52,115 bases of DNA from Opitutales bacterium (GTDB lineage Bacteria; Verrucomicrobiota; Verrucomicrobiia; Opitutales; UBA953): NCBI GenBank assembly GCA_017546455.1, contig JAFYWY010000069.1, positions 1-52,115 of the forward strand, read 5' to 3'. Below the pieces are notes generated by a model. That model was not told the origin of the DNA, ran no database searches, and saw only the letters and a program-made list of their open reading frames with translations. Made by a program: the position numbers and the translations under genes. This document shows, one piece after another, positions 51,864 to 52,115 of the stretch (within the stretch, counting starts at the first letter, position 1; every line of letters begins with the position of its first letter).

Positions 51864-52115
51864 ATTTTGCGAATTTGGCGACTATACCTGTATGCCGCGC
51901 TTGGCGTAAACTTCCTTTTCCGCTTTGATAAATACGCGTGCGATTACTTCGTAAGCCTTGCTCCAAGCGGCGATTTTACCGATTACGCTTTTCGTGCGCT
52001 GATTTTTTTGGCGCGTAATCACGGTAAGCGCTGCACGGTCGATGAATTGGCGGCAGCTTTGGAAACGTCTCCGCACCACATGAAAAAAGTCGTTTGCAAG
52101 CTCGCGGCGGGAGCT
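51852..52115 (+). CDS. Rrf2-type regulator, N-terminal part only (3' end outside window)
   Basis: From about base 51978 the plus frame reads TDYAFRALIFLARNHGKRC and then TVDELAAALETSPHHMKKVV, which is the winged-helix start of Rrf2/NsrR-like regulators; many of these sense nitric oxide or redox through an Fe-S cluster bound further on, outside the window. The start is unresolved: the only in-frame ATG (51852) lies inside the ybeY terminator stem and would give about 40 residues unlike the family. A TTG at 51870 is another option. A frameshift or a rare start is possible. The region from 51864 to 51977 is otherwise unassigned. Confidence 0.5.
   Translation, partial: MRFFILRIWRLYLYAALGVNFLFRFDKYACDYFVSLAPSGDFTDYAFRALIFLARNHGKRCTVDELAAALETSPHHMKKVVCKLAAGA

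Overview
The window is about 52 kb of bacterial chromosome, GC-moderate to GC-rich in its coding parts. It carries mostly housekeeping genes mixed with envelope and surface genes. A Gram-negative cell plan is indicated by an autotransporter with a C-terminal barrel, several lipoproteins, an MCE/MlaD protein and a short protein ending in a barrel-like aromatic residue. A secreted GH33 sialidase suggests a host-associated (gut or mucosal) lifestyle. The SMC with an acidic insert, the 7TM-HD/YbeY pair, the short HemA preceded by a CcsA/HemX gene and the scarcity of Shine-Dalgarno sequences fit the Verrucomicrobiota/Opitutales-type PVC bacteria, but this assignment is inference: no rRNA is present.

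Layout. 1-7314 (+): 3' part of an autotransporter, an SDR oxidoreductase, a patatin-like phospholipase, an acyl-CoA thioesterase, and an LPP20-like lipoprotein followed by a secreted DUF4384-type protein. 7315-16999 (-): hemA with a CcsA/HemX protein, tRNA-Val(CAC), a RecO-like protein translationally coupled to a sialidase, a small envelope protein, a MATE exporter, dnaA, a 640-bp AT-rich region with a cluster of DnaA boxes (candidate oriC), and an MCE protein. 17006-22037 (-): Rsm22-like methyltransferase, recR, ybaB, aspartate aminotransferase, lysS. 22134-22966 (-): an AT-rich pair of unrecognised membrane-anchored genes. 23087-30319 (-): smc, ruvA, an epimerase, a short TatD, a lipoprotein, closely packed. 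30382-31623 (+): dut and a family 2 glycosyltransferase. 31723-48568 (-): O-acetylhomoserine sulfhydrylase, a response regulator, a cNMP-domain histidine kinase, phosphofructokinase, a MacB-like ABC pair, two unrecognised genes, trpS, fused purL, truB, a GspF/PilC protein. 48778-52115 (+): PgpH-type 7TM-HD phosphodiesterase, ybeY, and the beginning of an Rrf2-type regulator cut by the window end.

No CRISPR array, prophage, insertion sequence or complete defence system was recognised. The most notable signals are the candidate replication origin beside dnaA, a degenerate dispersed repeat that touches the 3' ends of three genes and supplies their stop codons, several conserved enzymes missing expected parts (HemA dimerisation domain, TatD C-terminus, Rsm22 cysteines, third YbeY histidine), the sialidase-RecO stop/start overlap, and the AT-rich gene pair between lysS and smc.
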